This document shows positions 16,118 to 24,864 of a stretch of 64,000 bases of DNA, piece by piece. Source of the stretch: Cryptoclostridium sp964637365 (GTDB taxonomy: Bacteria > Bacillota > Dehalobacteriia > UBA7702); the NCBI GenBank assembly GCA_964637365.1, contig CAZWWH010000001.1, positions 62,001 through 126,000 on the forward strand, in the 5' to 3' direction. Within the stretch, counting starts at the first letter, position 1; every line of letters starts with the position of its first letter. The position numbers and the translations under genes were made by a program. The notes under the pieces are model-generated. The model was not told the origin of the DNA. It saw only the letters and a list, made by a program, of their open reading frames with translations, and did not search any database.

Positions 16118-16636
16118 ATGAAAAAAGCAACAGCACCTATCATCATTGTTTTCGCAGCTTTGCTGTGCTTTTCCGCCTGCAGCAATGATTCCACAGAAAA
16201 TACCACAAACCGTCAAGGGACAAGTTTAACGGTGGGCAGTGAAATCATTGCCAGCCAGCTAATGGATTACAGTGAAATGCTGGGTCGCAGTGAAAAGGAT
16301 CTCATCGCCCAAAAAGGGGAAGGCGAAATCCGCGTAGATAGCAAAGAAAACGTCGCCAGCCGCTGCTACGAAGAAAATGTGTTGGGCTTTTTAGGCAGCG
16401 TTTATTATATTTTCTCAGAAAAAGATGGCGATTTAATTGTAAAAGAAGTTATGGTGGTGTTTCGGGGCGTTACCTTTAATGACGCCGTAACAGGTATCAG
16501 TCAGCAACTGGGCGATGCTGCTTCAGTGGAACATAAAGAGACCTCTGCCGATGCTTATTGGAACAGCTTTCATTGCCAATATCATCTGGCCAAATATGAA
16601 AACGCCTTGATGCTTTCGGTAAAAAAAGACTCTTGA
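16118..16636 (+). CDS. Lipoprotein, 172 aa, unknown function
   Basis: The N-terminus MKKATAPIIIVFAALLCF leads to a lipobox SAC (Cys about 21), followed by a Ser/Asn/Thr-rich linker. GGAAGG lies 9 nt before ATG 16118. The mature part contains LMDYSEMLGRSEKDLIAQKG and GFLGSVYYIFSEKDGDL, which look like a small alpha/beta domain. I do not recognise the family. It is driven by the 91-bp repeat pair and is not in an operon with the next gene, which has its own promoter. Confidence 0.75.
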   Translation: MKKATAPIIIVFAALLCFSACSNDSTENTTNRQGTSLTVGSEIIASQLMDYSEMLGRSEKDLIAQKGEGEIRVDSKENVASRCYEENVLGFLGSVYYIFSEKDGDLIVKEVMVVFRGVTFNDAVTGISQQLGDAASVEHKETSADAYWNSFHCQYHLAKYENALMLSVKKDS

Positions 16637-16667
16637 TTTCCTCTTCATAAGCTGGACAAAAATATGA

Positions 16668-16696
16668 CTTTACAGTAAAAAAGCCCCCTGCTATAC
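16668..16696 (+). promoter_or_regulatory. Promoter of the DUF554 gene
   Basis: TTTACA (16668-16673), 17-nt spacer and TATACT (16691-16696). The -10 sits in the loop of a CCCTGC/GCAGGG inverted repeat (16685-16690 and 16724-16729) that is followed by a T run. Read-through RNA from the lipoprotein gene could therefore terminate, while RNA from this promoter lacks the 5' arm. Confidence 0.75.
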
Positions 16697-16740
16697 TACA
16701 TATGACACAAAATCAATGAAAAAGGCAGGGAACTTTTTTT

Positions 16741-17445
16741 ATGTACGCAGCCATTGTCAATGCATTGGCCATTGTCCTTTGCAGTATTTTAGGAATCCTC
16801 TTTAAAAACAAACTGAATCCTCGTTTTACCGACGCTATTTTGGTTGGCCTTTCTATTGTAGTTTTGATTTTAGGGGCTAGTTACGCTCTGAAAACCGAGG
16901 ATATTTTGGGAATGATTATCTGTGTTTCCATCGGTACGCTTTTAGGAGAATGGATGCAAATTGAAGAGCGGATGGAATCTATGGGGAATAAAATTCGCGA
17001 TAAATTCCTAAAAAGCTCTGATGCCAGCAGTTCCTTTACCGAAGGCTTTATGTCCGGCTCTCTGCTGTTCTGCATTGGCTCCATGGCTATTGTGGGATCT
17101 ATGGAGGCCGGTATCAACGGCAACCCCACCATTATCCTGTCAAAATCCGTCATCGACGGCATTGCCTCCATTTCCTTTGCCATGTCCATGGGCATTGGCG
17201 TGGCCTTTTCCGGTGTGAGCGTACTGCTTTATCAGGGAGCAATCACCTTGCTGGCCACGGTAGCAGCCCCATACCTTCCCGACGCAGTGGTACTGGAAAT
17301 GTCCGCGATCGGCGGTATTTTGATGATTGGAATTTCCATTAATATGTTAAAACTCAAAAAAATAAAGGTAGGAAATATGCTGCCCGCAGTATTCCTACCC
17401 ATTTTATACCAGCCTGTAGTCCATTTGATTACAAAACTTTTTTAA
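16741..17445 (+). CDS. DUF554 family membrane protein (YdfK-like)
   Basis: 234 aa with about seven hydrophobic segments. Family landmarks are LVGLSIVVLILGASYAL, GTLLGEWMQIEER and FCIGSMAIVGSMEAGINGN, all typical of DUF554 membrane proteins, whose function is unknown. The ribosome site is weak (GCAGGGAAC about 10 nt upstream across a T run). The gene ends 17 nt into the convergent mutY gene. Confidence 0.85.
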   Translation: MYAAIVNALAIVLCSILGILFKNKLNPRFTDAILVGLSIVVLILGASYALKTEDILGMIICVSIGTLLGEWMQIEERMESMGNKIRDKFLKSSDASSSFTEGFMSGSLLFCIGSMAIVGSMEAGINGNPTIILSKSVIDGIASISFAMSMGIGVAFSGVSVLLYQGAITLLATVAAPYLPDAVVLEMSAIGGILMIGISINMLKLKKIKVGNMLPAVFLPILYQPVVHLITKLF

Positions 17446-18460
17446 AGGCCCGAAAGGCAGAGGGAATAGCGTACTGCTCCAAAGCATCGCCATCAACCCA
17501 AATAAATTCCTCAGAGCTAGGAGGCTCCTTTAAAACAATTTCATAACCAATCATTCGCCATTCAATGTGGGTAAAGACGTGCTTCGCCTTGCCCACATTT
17601 TTGATTTTTCCATTAGGATAGCGCAATGCCAAATCCTCCAGGGATAAATGCCCCAATTCATTGGGAAACTCCCAAAGATTGGCCAAAAGCCCCTTAGAAT
17701 CCCGACGGTGAAGGGCCAACTTGCCACCACATTTCAAAAGCAATACGGTGCGGGGCTCTATCTTCCGCGGCTTTTTGCTGGATTTTACAGGAATTTCCTG
17801 CCAGTTTCCCTCGGCATTACAAATACAGAGATTTGACCAAGGGCATTCCCCGCAAAGAGGCGCTCCGTTGGGCACACAGACAATGGCTCCTAGTTCCATG
17901 AGAGCTTGGGTAAAGTCCCCTGCCCGTTCCTCCGGAAAGATATCTTTGAGCCAACCCTCCACCGTAGTTTTAAGCTTTTCCTCTGCAATATCATCATAGC
18001 GTCCCAAAAATCGCATAATGATGCGCAGCACATTACCGTCTACAGCGGGACAAGGCAGGCCGAAGCCAATGGAAGCAATGGCCCCAGCAGTATATCGACC
18101 GATTCCAGGTAAAGCCAACAATGCTTTATGGCCTCCAGGCAGTTTGCCGCCATAGGTCTCTGCTACAACCTTAGCCGCCTTGTGAAGCATATCGGCGCGA
18201 CGGTAATAGCCCAAGCCCTGCCACAAACGGTAAACCTCGTCTTTATCCGCCGCTGCCAAAGATGGAATGTCGGGAAATCGTTCCAGAAAGCGGTGATAAT
18301 ACTCCTTCACCGCTTCGACCCTGGTCTGCTGGAGCATGATTTCGGAAATCCACGTCTCATAGGGAGATACTTCGCCTCGCCAAGGCAAATCCCGCTTATT
18401 GTTATCATACCAAGCCAAAAGCGGCGTTACCGCCGCTTTTAATTTATCAGAATCACTCAT
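17429..18460 (-). CDS. mutY: A/G-specific adenine DNA glycosylase
   Basis: 343 aa. It removes adenine mispaired with 8-oxoguanine. SEIMLQQTRVEAV holds the catalytic Glu. The helix-hairpin-helix LPGIGRYTAGAIASI leads to CPAVDGNVLRIIMR with the catalytic Asp. The 4Fe-4S loop has four Cys: CVPNGAPLCGECPWSNLC. A NUDIX-like 8-oxoG-recognition domain fills the C-terminal third (about 225-340). Its start overlaps the end of the P1 peptidase gene by 8 nt, so it is translationally coupled to an unrelated function. Confidence 0.95.
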   Translation of the reverse strand: MSDSDKLKAAVTPLLAWYDNNKRDLPWRGEVSPYETWISEIMLQQTRVEAVKEYYHRFLERFPDIPSLAAADKDEVYRLWQGLGYYRRADMLHKAAKVVAETYGGKLPGGHKALLALPGIGRYTAGAIASIGFGLPCPAVDGNVLRIIMRFLGRYDDIAEEKLKTTVEGWLKDIFPEERAGDFTQALMELGAIVCVPNGAPLCGECPWSNLCICNAEGNWQEIPVKSSKKPRKIEPRTVLLLKCGGKLALHRRDSKGLLANLWEFPNELGHLSLEDLALRYPNGKIKNVGKAKHVFTHIEWRMIGYEIVLKEPPSSEEFIWVDGDALEQYAIPSAFRAFKKVL

Positions 18461-19421
18461 TCAGAAACTCCTTCGCTGCTTTGAAGCCATAGGCAGGCTC
18501 CGCATGGAGCACGGCATTGTTAATGGCACGGGCCATCACATCTGCGGCCAACACTCCCACCAAATCCGTCATAGCCTCCACTTCCCCCGAAGCCATGGCG
18601 AAAATGGTATCACCATCGTTGGAGGTATGCACCGGCATAATGGTGCGAGCATAGCCATTATGGGCCATGGAAGCTACCTTGGAAACAGCAGCTTTTGTCA
18701 TTTTAGCGTTGGTAACGATACAGCCAATGGTGGTATTCCCGCGAAAGACATCAAAGGACGCGTCAGCGATTTGATAAAGAGCCTCGCGGCTGGATAAAAC
18801 CCCGGTGCCATCACTATTTAAAAGTCCTGCTAAGGGGCGACCCGTTTCATGATCCACTACGGTACCCACGGCATTTACCGCTACCACTGCGCCGACCTGT
18901 ACCGCTCCGATCTGAGCGGCATAGATTCCCAAACCCGATTTCATGGCACGCTCCGGTCCAAATAGTTTTCCCACTGTGGCTCCGGTGCCTGCTCCCACGT
19001 TGCCCTGAGCAGGATTGTTTTGCTCCGTGTTGACCAAGGCACGGTATCCCATATCACGGTTGGGACGGCATTGAGGATCTCCTACCGCCAAATCAAAAAG
19101 ACAAGCCGAAGGAACGATGGGAACCACGCCCACCTGGACGTCAAAGCCGATGTTCTTTTCTTCCAAATATGTCATTGCACCGTCGGCGGCGGCCAGTCCA
19201 TATGCACTGCCTCCTCCCAACATCACACAATGGATTTTTTCTATCATATTCACGGGATTCAGCAAATCAGTTTCTCTGGTGGCCGGCGCGCCGCCACGAA
19301 CGTCCACACCCCCCACGGCACCGCTAGGACAAAAAATTGCAGTACAGCCAGTACCACCAGCTTCACTCTGGGCATGTCCCACAGAAAAACCGCGGATATC
19401 AGTGATGGAAATTTCTTTCAT
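18453..19421 (-). CDS. P1 family peptidase (DmpA/BapA, L-aminopeptidase/D-esterase type)
   Basis: 322 aa. Members (MEROPS S58) self-cleave into two chains and act as aminopeptidases on small or beta-amino peptides. SVGHAQSEAGGTGCTAIFC opens the protein, followed by GGGSAYGLAAADG, then GNVGAGTGATVGKLFG and the autoprocessing-region IVTNAKMTKAAVSKVASMAH. All are well conserved. It follows the OPT transporter by 12 nt and overlaps mutY, so import of oligopeptides and their hydrolysis are probably linked. Confidence 0.85.
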   Translation of the reverse strand: MKEISITDIRGFSVGHAQSEAGGTGCTAIFCPSGAVGGVDVRGGAPATRETDLLNPVNMIEKIHCVMLGGGSAYGLAAADGAMTYLEEKNIGFDVQVGVVPIVPSACLFDLAVGDPQCRPNRDMGYRALVNTEQNNPAQGNVGAGTGATVGKLFGPERAMKSGLGIYAAQIGAVQVGAVVAVNAVGTVVDHETGRPLAGLLNSDGTGVLSSREALYQIADASFDVFRGNTTIGCIVTNAKMTKAAVSKVASMAHNGYARTIMPVHTSNDGDTIFAMASGEVEAMTDLVGVLAADVMARAINNAVLHAEPAYGFKAAKEFLNE

Positions 19422-19433
19422 TTAAATCACTCC

Positions 19434-21071
19434 TTACAGGGCTCCCATGCCCATAATGACCTGAATCAGGGCAATAATCACGCCGACTACCGCTTCACCG
19501 CCTAAAAGACCTGAAGCCACAATAAGGCCGGTACCATTGGTACCCCACTGAGGTTTTACCTTATCCAAAATCAGCTTCACCATGCCGCCAAGGAAAGCGG
19601 TAAAGGACAAGTAAAAAGGCAAATAAATCCCAAGGCCCAAAGTCATGACCGGCAAACCAATGACATAAAGAATCACACCGGCAGCCAAGCCAATCCAGAA
19701 AGCGGGAAGATTGGGAATCCCCCCAACCATGGCAGCCACAACCCCGGCTTGAGGAGCTGGCAAATCAGGACTACCAAAAGCGGAAACGCCATAGGCTTTG
19801 ATGAGAATAAACAAAATGCCAATAGAAACCACAGAACCAATAAGGCCGCCAATGACTTCTCCAAACCATTGAGCTTTCGGATTCGATTTCACAATATAGC
19901 CGGTTTTAAAGTCGTTCATCACGTCCCCTACCAAGCCGCAGGCAACCGCCACAATGGCCGCCACGAAAAAGGCTTCGGTCTGTCCGATATTGCTGGCTAC
20001 CTTAGCAGCCAAAAGAACAATTACGCCAAAGACCTCCATGGGATTGATGCCAGATTGCCCCACAATTTGAGCCGACATGGAAGTGGCGATCCATACGCCG
20101 AGAATGGTAATGATACTGGCGATGATTCCCATATCCAGGGCAAAGGTAAAGACAAAGGCTAAAATCACCATAACAAAGGGCGCCCAGCGAAGATTTACAA
20201 TACCATCAGACATCCGTTTTTTGGAAAACATGGGACCAAAAATCGCTTTGGCCTGGGGCAAAATTCCTTTCACAATAATACCGACACCGGTACCTACCAT
20301 CACTCCCATACCTAGGCTGGATTTGATGCCAGCCGCCGCGGTCATGTCCCAAAAGCCAAGTTGGGTACCGCCGAAGACCACACCGATATCACCGATGAGG
20401 GCTCCAATAAACCAAACGATGAGAAACAACGGCCCCACTAAATACCCCACCGACAGCATCATGGGAGACATATAAAGGCCGAAGGTAACACCGGGAATGG
20501 CAATGCCGCCCGTAACCAATGCGGGAATTTTCCCAAACCAATCGCGGATTACCGTCCAAACAGCGGCAAAGCCCATGGAACCGAAAAGGACTCCCGATTT
20601 TTTGCCTCCCTGGTCGCCGATGATAAGGGTTTCCGCCGCAGCTTGTCCCATGGGATAAGGCAGCTCTTTTACTTCAATAAAGTATTTCCGAATCAACGCC
20701 GTAAAAATCAGCCCCAAGATTACGCCGCCCATGGACACAATGACCAAAGGCCAATAGTCCACGACAGCTTCAGGGTTGAGCATCCAAATACCGGGAATGG
20801 TAAAGGCAATACCGCCAGCCACCATGGCCCCGGCAGACATCACCGTATGGGTCACGTTGATTTCATTGATGTTGGTATGGCCACATATTTTCAAAGAAAA
20901 CATAGAAACCAGAGCCACGAAAATAATAGGCCATGGAAGGGCTCCCATCTTCAAAGCCACATACATGGAAGACGTAGTGATAATCACTGCACCGATGATG
21001 CCAATGATCATCCCACGGAGCGTAAATTGCTCTTTAAAGCTTTTTGCGTACTGTACCTCTTTTTCTGACAT
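19434..21071 (-). CDS. OPT family oligopeptide transporter
   Basis: 545 aa. The start is ATG 21071 (MSEKEVQYAKS) after AAAGGGGG; the longer frame to 21119 has no site. About 14 hydrophobic segments fill the protein. PYPMGQAAAETLIIGDQGGK is a strong landmark of bacterial OPT carriers, and NEINVTHTVMSAGAMVAGGIAF another. These carriers import oligopeptides or metal chelates using proton motive force. It is first of an operon with the P1 peptidase and mutY. Confidence 0.9.
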   Translation of the reverse strand: MSEKEVQYAKSFKEQFTLRGMIIGIIGAVIITTSSMYVALKMGALPWPIIFVALVSMFSLKICGHTNINEINVTHTVMSAGAMVAGGIAFTIPGIWMLNPEAVVDYWPLVIVSMGGVILGLIFTALIRKYFIEVKELPYPMGQAAAETLIIGDQGGKKSGVLFGSMGFAAVWTVIRDWFGKIPALVTGGIAIPGVTFGLYMSPMMLSVGYLVGPLFLIVWFIGALIGDIGVVFGGTQLGFWDMTAAAGIKSSLGMGVMVGTGVGIIVKGILPQAKAIFGPMFSKKRMSDGIVNLRWAPFVMVILAFVFTFALDMGIIASIITILGVWIATSMSAQIVGQSGINPMEVFGVIVLLAAKVASNIGQTEAFFVAAIVAVACGLVGDVMNDFKTGYIVKSNPKAQWFGEVIGGLIGSVVSIGILFILIKAYGVSAFGSPDLPAPQAGVVAAMVGGIPNLPAFWIGLAAGVILYVIGLPVMTLGLGIYLPFYLSFTAFLGGMVKLILDKVKPQWGTNGTGLIVASGLLGGEAVVGVIIALIQVIMGMGAL

Positions 21072-21236
21072 AGCGACCCCCTTTAATTTTATTTGTCGTT
21101 TGATACCCCTTAACGACATACCACCATATTTTCTTCCATATCTTCAAATTATATGAATTATAGCGGAAAGTCGTAGGTTTTACAAGGCTAATTTTTTGAC
21201 GATTCTTTCAAATTGCGGATTTTACCAAAATAAAGT

Positions 21237-21263
21237 GGGCCGCCTGTTTACAGCAGGCGGCCC
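21237..21263 (-). terminator. Terminator after the coiled-coil gene
   Basis: GGGCCGCCTG (21237-21246) and CAGGCGGCCC (21254-21263) form a perfect 10-bp GC-rich stem with a 7-nt loop. On the minus strand it is followed by ACTTTATTTT. It lies 9 nt after the coiled-coil gene. Confidence 0.75.
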
Positions 21264-21271
21264 ATATTATC

Positions 21272-21817
21272 TTATTCCTTGATTTCCTGGTTTATTTCAT
21301 CAGGCGATTTCTCTTCTACACTTGGAGTTTTTGCCGGTGTAGGCTCCACGGGAATTTCAATCCCGGAAAAGTCGTCCCCTTCTTCCTCGGTATCTGCGGC
21401 GGCAACCTCAGCTTCATCCTTTTTCTGAGACTCTTCTTCCACCACCGGTTCCATGGCCGTAACGACCACTTCCTCTTCTGGAACAGAGAAACCAGAGGAA
21501 TCCTCCTCAACACTACCTCCTTTGGTCCATTCAATCTTCCCTTTTAACTCTTCAATTTCCTCAAGACAGGCTGTTATCGCTTGGCATTGCTCGGCAACAA
21601 AGTCAGGATAGGAACCGGATTCAGCGCAGGATTCATAAAAGGCTTTACCGATTTGGAAATAAAGGTCTTCAATTTTTCGCTCCTGGCTGCTGATTTTAAT
21701 TTTCAGCTTGCCTATTTCCGCAACCTCCGAACCTTTTTCCACAGCGACCTCCGCCACTTGAGAAACTTTATTCATAGCTTTGGCTGCTTGCTTTTTTAAA
21801 AAATCAAAATTTGCCAT
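21272..21817 (-). CDS. Coiled-coil protein with acidic tail, 181 aa
   Basis: The start is ATG 21817 after GGAGG. The N-terminal part reads MANFDFLKKQAAKAMNKVS, then GKLKIKISSQERKIEDLYFQIGKAFYES and EEIEELKGKIE, a helical coiled coil resembling small clostridial proteins of this size that end in a zinc ribbon. Here no paired Cys follow: the last 85 residues are a Glu/Asp/Pro-rich tail (EEEVVVTAMEPVVEEESQ and similar). It is cytosolic. Function unknown. It stands alone, with its own terminator. Confidence 0.65.
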   Translation of the reverse strand: MANFDFLKKQAAKAMNKVSQVAEVAVEKGSEVAEIGKLKIKISSQERKIEDLYFQIGKAFYESCAESGSYPDFVAEQCQAITACLEEIEELKGKIEWTKGGSVEEDSSGFSVPEEEVVVTAMEPVVEEESQKKDEAEVAAADTEEEGDDFSGIEIPVEPTPAKTPSVEEKSPDEINQEIKE

Positions 21818-21916
21818 ATCATCGCCTCCTACTTTATCATACTCCGAATCAACAAGAAAAAGCAATCAATTCTTCATTGTTTTTTTGTGTCCATTTTGGA
21901 ACCATATCCCGAAATA

Positions 21917-23416
21917 CTAATTAATTTTCATTGTGCCAGTATCCTTGAACCGCTGATGCCATGATAATGCCTCATTAAGGATATGAGGTGTTTGCATCGG
22001 TCCTTCCTTACTAGACCGTTCAAAATAGTCACGCAGCATATCCTTATAATCGGGATGAGCACAGTTTTCAATGATTTGCACAGCCCGTTCTCTGGGGGTA
22101 AGTCCACGGAGATCCGCAAAGCCATATTCGGTGACAATCACCTTGACATCATGTTCCGGATGGTCCACATGGCTAACCATCGGCACAATGGTGGAGATGA
22201 GCCCCCCCTTGGCCGTAGAGGGAGAAGCAAAGATAGAAATATAACTGTCACGGGCAAAGTCACCGGAACCGCCAAGGCCATTCATCATGGAGGAACCCAT
22301 AATATGCGTGGAGTTAACATTGCCGTAGATATCGCATTCGATGGGCGTATTGATGGCAATAACACCCAAACGACGAATTACTTCCGTATGATTGCTGATT
22401 TCCTGAGGACGCAGCACCATATATTTTTTATAGTGATTAATTTCTTTTTTCAATCGTACCAGACCGCTGGGAGTGGGAGAAATTGCTGTACCCGACACCA
22501 TGGACACTTTACCGGCGTCAATCAAATCCATGACCGATTCTTGGATGACCTCGGTAAAGAATTCCATATTTTCAAAGGGAGCGTCCACCATCCCCGCCAA
22601 TACCGCGTTAGCCACAGCGCCGACGCCACTTTGAATAGGAAGGAGATTTTTGGGTAAACGACCCTTTTTAACCTCAAAGTTAAGGAAATCCATAATATGA
22701 TTGGTCATCTGATGATATACTTCATCTTCCCGCTTCATCTCACGGTGGGCATCTTGTTTGTCCGTATATACAATAGCAGCGATTTTCTTTTTGCCGCAGG
22801 GAATATAAGGCGTTCCAATACGGTCGCCAACGTGACGAATGGGAATTACGCCGCGGTTCGGCGGATTCTTCGGCATATAAATATCATGGAGTCCATAAAA
22901 ATCCATGGAATAATCGGTATTAATTTCCACAATAACTTTATCAGCCAAACGAATGGCTTGGGGCATAATCCCCACGGAGCTGGCGGGAATAATATCGCCT
23001 TTTTCAGTAATGCCCGCAGCTTCTACAATGGCTAAATCAGGCTTCTTGAAAAAGCCATACATCATATCCTGCGGGAAGCGGCCCAAATGAATATCAGCAA
23101 AGTTAATATCGCCGCTGTTGATCGATTTTCTCACCGAGGCGTTGGTAATGAATGGGAAACGGCGGTCAATGAGTCCGTGTTCCGCCATAGCTCCATCCAA
23201 CTCCAGACCGGTAGATGCCCCGCTATAAATACTAACCTTTAATTTTTCACCAGTAGTTTTCACCCGTTCCACCAATGCTAAGGGAACTTCCTTGGGATAA
23301 GAAGATAGAGTAAACCCGCTGACAGCAATGGTCATTCCATCCTTTACCAGCTTTGCTGCGTCTGCGGCGCTGCAAACTTTATTTTTCAGAGAATCACATA
23401 ATAGATGCTCTTCCAT
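21917..23416 (-). CDS. Acetyl-CoA hydrolase/transferase family CoA transferase (Cat1/AarC-like)
   Basis: 499 aa. Class I CoA transferases of this family move CoA between acetate and succinate or propionate, or hydrolyse acetyl-CoA. DGMTIAVSGFTLSSYPKEVP near the N-terminus binds CoA. LLPIQSGVGAVANAVLAGM and ENMEFFTEVIQ carry the GxG loop and the catalytic Glu. VTEYGFADLRGLTPRERA near the end is the C-terminal signature. AAAGGGGG precedes ATG 23416. It is monocistronic behind its own promoter. In an anaerobe it may recycle CoA from short-chain acyl-CoAs. The precise substrate pair cannot be read. Confidence 0.9.
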   Translation of the reverse strand: MEEHLLCDSLKNKVCSAADAAKLVKDGMTIAVSGFTLSSYPKEVPLALVERVKTTGEKLKVSIYSGASTGLELDGAMAEHGLIDRRFPFITNASVRKSINSGDINFADIHLGRFPQDMMYGFFKKPDLAIVEAAGITEKGDIIPASSVGIMPQAIRLADKVIVEINTDYSMDFYGLHDIYMPKNPPNRGVIPIRHVGDRIGTPYIPCGKKKIAAIVYTDKQDAHREMKREDEVYHQMTNHIMDFLNFEVKKGRLPKNLLPIQSGVGAVANAVLAGMVDAPFENMEFFTEVIQESVMDLIDAGKVSMVSGTAISPTPSGLVRLKKEINHYKKYMVLRPQEISNHTEVIRRLGVIAINTPIECDIYGNVNSTHIMGSSMMNGLGGSGDFARDSYISIFASPSTAKGGLISTIVPMVSHVDHPEHDVKVIVTEYGFADLRGLTPRERAVQIIENCAHPDYKDMLRDYFERSSKEGPMQTPHILNEALSWHQRFKDTGTMKIN

Positions 23417-23464
23417 GAGTTTTCCCCCTTTGAACCTTTGTCATTCATAGATGTTAATGTTTCG

Positions 23465-23493
23465 ATTATACAACATTCGACATAATTTTGCAA
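23465..23493 (-). promoter_or_regulatory. Promoter of the CoA-transferase gene
   Basis: On the minus strand TTGCAA (23493-23488), 17-nt spacer and TATAAT (23470-23465), 49 nt before the start codon. Confidence 0.85.
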
Positions 23494-23697
23494 ATCATAA
23501 AATACAAACATTTTTACGTTTTACATCTGGGATATTCCCCAAACGCCATTCATAAAATGAAAGGGAAAAACCGCCTTAACCACGAAAAAAACAGCGGAAA
23601 GGCGGCGTCTCTTCAATGAATTACAAATACATAGCCAAACAGATTCAGCAAAAATCTCATCCCTCAATCAATGCTTATGGAAAGAAGGCATGCTATC

Positions 23698-23976
23698 ATG
23701 ATACGAATTTCGGAAATGCAGGAAAAGGATATCATCAACACCGCTGACGGCCGTTATCTGGGACGGCTGCGAGACATCGAAATTGACTTACAAGCAGGGA
23801 AAATCCGCAGCTTGGTATTACCCAATAACGGAGGCAGCGGTTTTCTCCGCCGCAAAGAACAAATTACTGTGGGCTGGCACCAAGTAAAAAAAATCGGTTT
23901 CGACGTCATTCTTATTGAGAGCTTTGGCCAGCAGGTTCCAACATACCTCTTAGAAGAACATTGCGATCAATCCTGA
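23698..23976 (+). CDS. PRC-barrel protein, YlmC/YmxH family
   Basis: 92 aa from ATG 23698, 9 nt after AGAAGG. A single PRC-barrel: MIRISEMQEKDIINTADG, then YLGRLRDIEIDLQAGKIRSL, and KIGFDVILIE at the end. YlmC/YmxH proteins are common in spore-forming Bacillota; the barrel binds proteins or RNA and its role is not established. It is convergent with, and overlaps by 10 nt, the homocysteine methyltransferase gene. Confidence 0.85.
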   Translation: MIRISEMQEKDIINTADGRYLGRLRDIEIDLQAGKIRSLVLPNNGGSGFLRRKEQITVGWHQVKKIGFDVILIESFGQQVPTYLLEEHCDQS

Positions 23977-24836
23977 GCCAGCACCTTGGCTGCTGCAGCA
24001 ATATGGTAACGATCCGTACCGCAGCAGCCGCCCAGGATGCGAACGCCATGCTCTTTTAATACTGTTATGCCGCGGGCAAATGCCTCCGGCGTCATATCGT
24101 AAACAGTCTCACCCTTCACTACCTTGGGAATCCCAGCATTAGGGCAGGCAATGAGGGGGATTTCCGCTTTGGCAGCCAAAGGAGCCATCAACTCCGCCAA
24201 ACGTTCAGCGGAGATATCGCCACAGTTATGGCCCAAAGACTCAATGCCCAAGGGCATCAGAGTCTCATAAGCCTGCTCCAGCGATTCGCCCATCAGCGTT
24301 GCGCCATTATCGTTTAAGACCACAGTAGCAATGATAGGCAGATCCGAATAGCGGCGCACCGCCCGCACCGCAGCCTCCAATTCCTTTAAGCTGAAAAAGG
24401 TTTGGATGGAGAAACCGTCAACGCCGCATTCTAACAGAACTTCGATTTGCGCCGCAAAAGCATTTTCTGCATCTTTGGGCGTCAGGGGGCCGAAGGGTTC
24501 CATCATAAGACCGGTAGGACCGATGTTGGCCAAAACATAGGCCTTGCCGTCTGCGGACTCTTGAGCCAGGGCAACACCGCGACGATTGATCTCGGCCCAA
24601 TCATAATCGGGTATATGGTCTTTGGCGTAAATCGGATTCATACTGAAGGTACTAGCCTGAATGAGAGTGGCCCCGACTTCTACATATTCTCTTTGAATAT
24701 CCCGCACCAGGTCAGGATAAAGCAGACAGGAAAGGCCGCCGGGAACTGCGCCGCCACGTTTCATCAACTCGGAACCGGTACCGCCACAATGGAGAATGAC
24801 AGATTCTTCACTCAAAAAATCTTTTAATGGTTTCAT
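23967..24836 (-). CDS. Homocysteine S-methyltransferase family protein
   Basis: 289 aa from ATG 24836, preceded by GAAAGGA. This is a Pfam S-methyl_trans (BHMT/MetH N-terminal) TIM barrel: HCGGTGSELMKRGG at the start, LIQASTFSMNP, and ANIGPTGLMMEPFG. The three zinc-binding Cys are those of GHNCGD and the GGCCGT pair. It moves a methyl group to homocysteine from a donor such as betaine, S-methylmethionine or a methyl-corrinoid. The donor cannot be told. It follows the membrane protein at 24865, 28 nt away. Confidence 0.85.
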   Translation of the reverse strand: MKPLKDFLSEESVILHCGGTGSELMKRGGAVPGGLSCLLYPDLVRDIQREYVEVGATLIQASTFSMNPIYAKDHIPDYDWAEINRRGVALAQESADGKAYVLANIGPTGLMMEPFGPLTPKDAENAFAAQIEVLLECGVDGFSIQTFFSLKELEAAVRAVRRYSDLPIIATVVLNDNGATLMGESLEQAYETLMPLGIESLGHNCGDISAERLAELMAPLAAKAEIPLIACPNAGIPKVVKGETVYDMTPEAFARGITVLKEHGVRILGGCCGTDRYHIAAAAKVLAQD

Positions 24837-24864
24837 AGTGTCTATCCTTTCTGTGATCCAGCAA

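Noticed and set aside
23560..23620. Inverted repeat CCGCCTT/AAGGCGG as a regulatory hairpin
   Set aside because: The arms are separated by about 20 nt of unstructured A-rich sequence and no T run or gene start adjoins it.
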